Below, piece after piece: positions 59,463 to 64,000 of a DNA stretch of 64,000 nt. The notes under the pieces were generated by a model, which saw nothing but the letters and a program-made list of their open reading frames with translations, had not been told where the DNA came from and searched no databases. The DNA comes from Morella rubra (taxonomy: Eukaryota; Streptophyta; Magnoliopsida; Fagales; Myricaceae): assembly GCA_003952965.2 (NCBI GenBank), contig CM025854.1, forward strand, positions 21,002,111 through 21,066,110, in the 5' to 3' direction. Within the stretch, counting starts at the first letter, position 1. Each line of letters starts with the position of its first letter. The position numbers were made by a program, and so were the translations under genes.

Positions 59463-62400
59463 TCACAGTTCATCCTTCACCGTGTCTGGTTCGGCAGTCC
59501 TATACCGATGCTTCTGGATAAAATCAATAATGTCCTCCTTTGTTCTTTTCCCATCATATTGCAACACGTTGCCACTAGCGGATTTGAAGTACAAAGTTGG
59601 GTAACCTTGTACCTCAAAGATATCCCTTGGGATGTCATTTGCACTTCCATCCTAGACAATAGGAAGAAAAATCAAAACCAATGCAGAATCTGAGGTTAAT
59701 CCCATAAGCACTAGAAACATGAGTCAAGTAGCTGAAGTTAAAGATCTAGCAAATGAAGCTGACAAATAAGTAGAAATCATTTCAAACACAAACGTAAATT
59801 TGCTTGGTACAAAAATTGATGCACCGTGTTTCTTGATTTTGATTGAGCAATCCAATAATAGTCAAGAGTTATTTATGGTTGTTTTCTACTGTGAGTTCAT
59901 GCCAGATTAATCGCCCTGAAACGTAAACAGTCTAGTCATGAGATAGGGTACAAAATGCAGATCATATCTGGTTTTTTTATTGACTCTTGGACCAGAGCAA
60001 AACCTACTAAAGGACCACAAAGGAACTGTACTCTGCTACTACGACAGCAAATATTCTAGATCCAAATTTTATGAAAATAACATTAGATGCACAGGCTGTT
60101 GCAGTTGTTATTTACAATTGGGCCAAGGAAATGACTCTAGACTTCCCGACTGTCAGACAATAGATGTTTACCAGCTTTGCAATAAGGACGTCGGCATCAT
60201 TTTCAAAAGAGACTGCAACTTCATCCAAAATTGGAGCTAGTTTCTTGCATTGTTCACACCAAGGTGCATAAAACTCTAGCAGAACTGTAAGTAGAACAAG
60301 TTAAAAAAGTATCCGTACGGAAGGAGAAGAGTTGGAATAAGCACCAACTGTAGAGGGGGAGGGGGAAAGGTGAAGATTTACCAAGCCAACAAATAAGAAA
60401 AAAGAAGTAAAAACCATCATCAATAAATTTTGCTCCGACATTCCTGTCCTAGCTAGACAGAAAAAGTTAAAGCATTCATAATCTGATTGCATAACATAAT
60501 GGGCCATTTTATGAGAGTTAAAGCTCTTACAGAGAAAATTCCAGGTGAGCTTAACTTAACTTTCCATGTCCAATGGATTTTGCGAACAATTGAATGAGGC
60601 CTTAGCTCAATCAATACTGAGTATAATATTGACAGGAGGAGGAAATGTTTAATTTAGCACCTCTAATTTTCTAATCATTGGAAAAGAAAATCCAACACAT
60701 CAAATTTCAAATCCAATAACAATTTTTAAGGCTTTAAGCAAGGGATAGCCCTGTTTATCATGTCAGAGCACTGTGAAGGGAAATTTGTTTAACCTTGCAT
60801 TAAACATTTACGGCATTGTCAAAAGACTTATTCAAGCCATTCTGATTAAGGTACTATTTTATAAGAGCAAGGCAAAGAAAGTCACATATAGCTCTTAATC
60901 TTGACCTCCATTCTGTCAAAACATGAAAGTAATGGAAGCAAAACCAAATGAGATACGACTAGTATTAGTTGGAAGGCCCGACTCAGTTGTAGGGATCGTT
61001 AGTTTTTAATCTGGTTTCAGAGAACCCATATAAACTTCTTCCCGAAGAAAACCCTGGAAATATTCGAGTCTGGAGTTTTAACTGGCAACCATGGACAGAA
61101 AGTCTGAATGAGGCAACCAATGAAACTAATAATGAAACGCTCACTAAAGACAGACCATTCTTCCCAGAGCTGAAAACCATGTCATGGAGGCTGTCAGCAA
61201 CAATCATCTTCACAGGTTCATTATTACTGTCAGGGATGGGCCCTGACTTCAAAAATGGTTTTAAGTCTCCATCCTGAAACATGACCACATTGCAAACTGA
61301 GACAAGGAAATGCAAGAATAACTACTGTGTCAGTGTGTGACATTAATGACAGAATATACTACTTATGTATCAAAGTAATCCTTCAGGTATTATAATGCAT
61401 TACCCTTTGAATCAATTTGTGAAGGAAACAGGAGCCTTACCGTGTATTCCTTCAACCAAGGTCCAATGTGCTCAGGCTCCACGTTTGGTTTAAGATACTT
61501 CTGACCATTACTGTTTTGTATGAAGATAAGAGGTAGCTGGTCGTCTTTGAGTCCAAAGAACTGGCCGTCCATTATCAAATACAAATTAAACAAGTCAAGA
61601 GACTATATTGCAAGTTAAAAAATTACCTATAGGATTGATTGGGTAGGGTGGGAAGACATAATTACCTCGAAGAGCCCTTGGCTCGCCTCAATGTCACCCA
61701 TTAGAAAGCTTATGCCTTTCCCTTTGTAATGCTCAGCAATATCATGAAATTTTGACTTGAAACTATCAATCTGCTCACTGTTGAAATCTACAACTAGCAT
61801 CGCCTACCGACAAGACAAGAAGTATTAGCAAGCCTATTCCGACTGAAAAACAACAACAAAGAAAAAGAAATCATTAATAATAATACTAGACTGGAAAATT
61901 TATCGTGCACTCTCCTAGACCAAGAACGTAGAAAAAAAGGGAAAAAAAATTTTCTCAGTTGACAGGGGTTTTTGCCCTGATTAAAATCATTGGGCACATA
62001 TAGTCCCTATATCCCTCAGCTCCATCCCACACGCACACAAAATTCAAGCTGCAAAACAAAAACTCTGAACGATCAAATTATGTCCAACAAATATGACTAA
62101 AAGGTCTACGGGTTTTCTTTTCTTTTTAAGTCCAAACCGCACTATGGGGCCGTTTGATGTATGCGTTTCTCTGTTTTCTCATAGTTTTCTCTGCTAAGTA
62201 GTGCACCGATCTGGGGGTCTTACTTGTTTTCTCCGGTAAACGATTGTTGATTTGTAAAAAATCTACTCTTTTAGATCTCGTGGCAGCTGCTGAGAGGATC
62301 TTTTGATTAAGCATGAATAGAAAGGTTTTCGATATGTATTTCTTGGCTGCTGTTTTTTTTTTTTTTTGGGTCTCTTGCTCTTTTTATTTTCTTCTTACAT

Positions 62401-63601
62401 CTCCATCGTGCGTTCTCCGGGCTTCCATTTGATTGTCTGAAGCACAAACCTTTTTTTTTCTCGGCTGATGGGTAAGTTAGTTTGATCCTATTTTTGTTCT
62501 GGGAGTTGCGTTTAATAATCGTTTATTGCATGAGGCATTCTCTTCGTTTTTGTTTTTCTGGCATCTTTTGGAGCTGTATGACTGAATATTTCTCTCTGAC
62601 CTTTGCATTTGGGCTGTTGAAGAACTTAAAAACAAATGGATGGTTGCTTGGGTCCCTGTTGAAAAGAGTCACAATCGGCGCGCTGGCTTCTTCAACAAAC
62701 TTCTCCAAAGCGTCCACATCAAACTCCTGAAAACCCAGTTAGGAATTAATGAAACCCCGCATTTTTCTTAAAAAGTAGAAGAACAAGTGCCATAAGATCT
62801 ATTTGCATTTGAGTACCTGGAAATCAACAAACAGCTCATCAAATGGTTTTAGTAATCTCACTGTCGGCCTGTTCACTAATGATTCACCCCTTGGAAGGAG
62901 TTTGGCATCCAATGTGTGACCGAAAGCATACTCAGAGCGCAAAATTTCTGATAAAGCTGTGAAGTTCTCAAATTCCTCACCGGAGAACTCCGGAAAAATT
63001 CCAACCTGTTGAATTCGACAAATGTATCATTAGAAAACGGGCTTATCCTGAGAAGAAAAACTAAACTTTAAATAAAGTACTTACAATGACGATCTTGTTT
63101 TCACCAATAAGATTAGCAGCATCTTCCATATATTTTATTTCATCTGATGCAGGACCAACTTGCTTTTCCAAATAAGCTACTATGCCATCAGATTCACGAG
63201 GGCCTCTGTATTCCTGAATATACTTCCCTCCATTTCTGAAAATCTTAATAGTAGGCAAACCAGTGATCTCAAATTCTCTTGCAAGTTCCTCGTTTGCCTC
63301 ATGACTTGCATCCACTTTTGCCAGAATGACTGGAGGGTCATGGCTACTCAAAATGGAAGCAGCTTTTTCGTACTGCAGTTCACAAATTTGCGTATGAAAC
63401 ATTTATCTCGTCCGATTAAGAAATGCTCTTGGCATAGACAGAGAAAGACTAGAGACAACTCCCTACTTAAACAGATAATTGCGGTATATGAAAAAAGGTA
63501 ATGAGAAACTATGACTCTTATGACATCTCAAGTGGTTTGTGTTGAAGAATGAGAACAGAAATTCAATTACCTCCGGGGAAAGCTTTATGCAATGGCTACA
63601 C
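59463..63601 (-). CDS. Protein disulfide isomerase-like, KDEL tail; 5' exon beyond the window
   Basis: Exons, 5' to 3' in the window: 63571-63601, 63085-63372, 62817-63005, 62601-62726, 61666-61803, 61441-61560, 61156-61273, 60172-60284, 59463-59651. Phase is continuous. The first exon with the signal peptide and the start of domain a lies past 64000. The order is thioredoxin-like a, b, b', a', ending in VKDEL, so the protein should stay in the ER lumen, where PDIs form and reshuffle disulfides. It is closest in layout to plant PDIL1-1/1-2. The first active site reads CSHC (then IKLSPE) and the second CEQC (then KKLAP) instead of CGHC. Other landmarks are present: the cis-Pro in GLPTIKI and GYPTLYF, and domain-b' FNSPNAKAMLVV. 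The acidic Lys/Glu tail usual before KDEL in this class is absent; only TAEPDTV lies there. Confidence 0.93.
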
Positions 63602-64000
63602 CTGCAGGGAAAGGAAAAGCCAGTTTAGAACGAACGAATTATAAACCAACCAAATAAATAGGATAATTGCCATTTGACCTTTTGGAGGAAGCAAGAGTGT
63701 ATCGCGTAAACATCTACATCAGAGAGGCCAAACGCTTACTCTGGAAACCTTAATTATAACAAGTCGATTGAAGATCTCGAAGTCTTACTATAACAGAATG
63801 GCATCAAATTAGCCAATCTATCATGTTTGGTCTAAATTTATAGGTTCTAAAACCAAGCCCAATCTTTAGTAAAAGGACCAAACATGCAACAAGATTCATA
63901 AAACCCCACACAAACCAACAACTGAAACTATCATATACACAATTACCCAAAAAGGACTAACATCTACACATGCATACCGAAAAACCAAAAATTTCAGTAA
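63602..64000 (-). other. Intron of the disulfide isomerase gene (runs off the window)
   Basis: Directly upstream of the exon carrying CSHC, whose first base completes a Trp codon begun in a missing exon. The stretch has no open frame that continues domain a, so it is the intron separating the first exon from the active-site exon. Confidence 0.7.

Noticed and set aside
1-64000. A previously undescribed multi-gene system, gene cluster or CRISPR-like array
   Set aside because: The genes are unrelated housekeeping and regulatory loci on both strands with normal spacing; no regularly spaced repeats and no clustered biosynthetic genes were seen.

Overview
The window is nuclear DNA from a flowering plant, most likely a woody eudicot (the species guess is weak). 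Support comes from long multi-exon genes with GT-AG introns, AT-rich gaps full of small DNA transposons, an intron-bearing plant elongator tRNA-Met gene, and plant-only families (filament-like plant protein, DOG1-like, CBS-CBS-PB1, NDC1). I built the gene models by hand from splice signals, reading-phase continuity and recall of the families; no database was searched.

Layout, left to right. 1-1880 (-): 5' part of an unrecognised plant protein gene that runs off the left edge. 5018-12723 (-): a complete 14-exon CBS-CBS-PB1 protein gene whose introns carry a decayed partial tandem duplication of its own exons. 12724-17228: AT-rich spacer with two MITEs. 17229-21888 (+): filament-like plant protein (FPP). 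22623-22707 (-) tRNA-Met and 23401-23472 (+) tRNA-Gln, followed by a LINE 3' fragment. 24261-32259 (-): 20-exon fatty acid amide hydrolase-type amidase. 35882-41670 (-): 11-exon type II NAD(P)H dehydrogenase, NDC1. 43150-50733 (+): 15-exon CDK8-type kinase (CDKE-1/HEN3), whose introns hold a SINE with a perfect 16-bp target duplication and a Tourist-like MITE. 52716-53588 (+): intact DOG1-like gene. 53772-54194: RNase H-like retroelement fragment. 56811-57823 (+): a second DOG1-like copy, broken by a 152-bp insertion and two frame disruptions. 59463-63601 (-): KDEL-tailed protein disulfide isomerase with unusual CSHC and CEQC active sites; its first exon lies beyond the right edge.

The genes do not form a pathway; this is an ordinary gene-rich plant segment. 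I found no clear sign of a new multi-gene system. The most informative signals are the intragenic duplication in the CBS gene, where each copy lost a different exon, the transposon insertion that splits one codon of the DOG1-like pseudogene and leaves a target duplication, and the non-canonical redox motifs of the disulfide isomerase.
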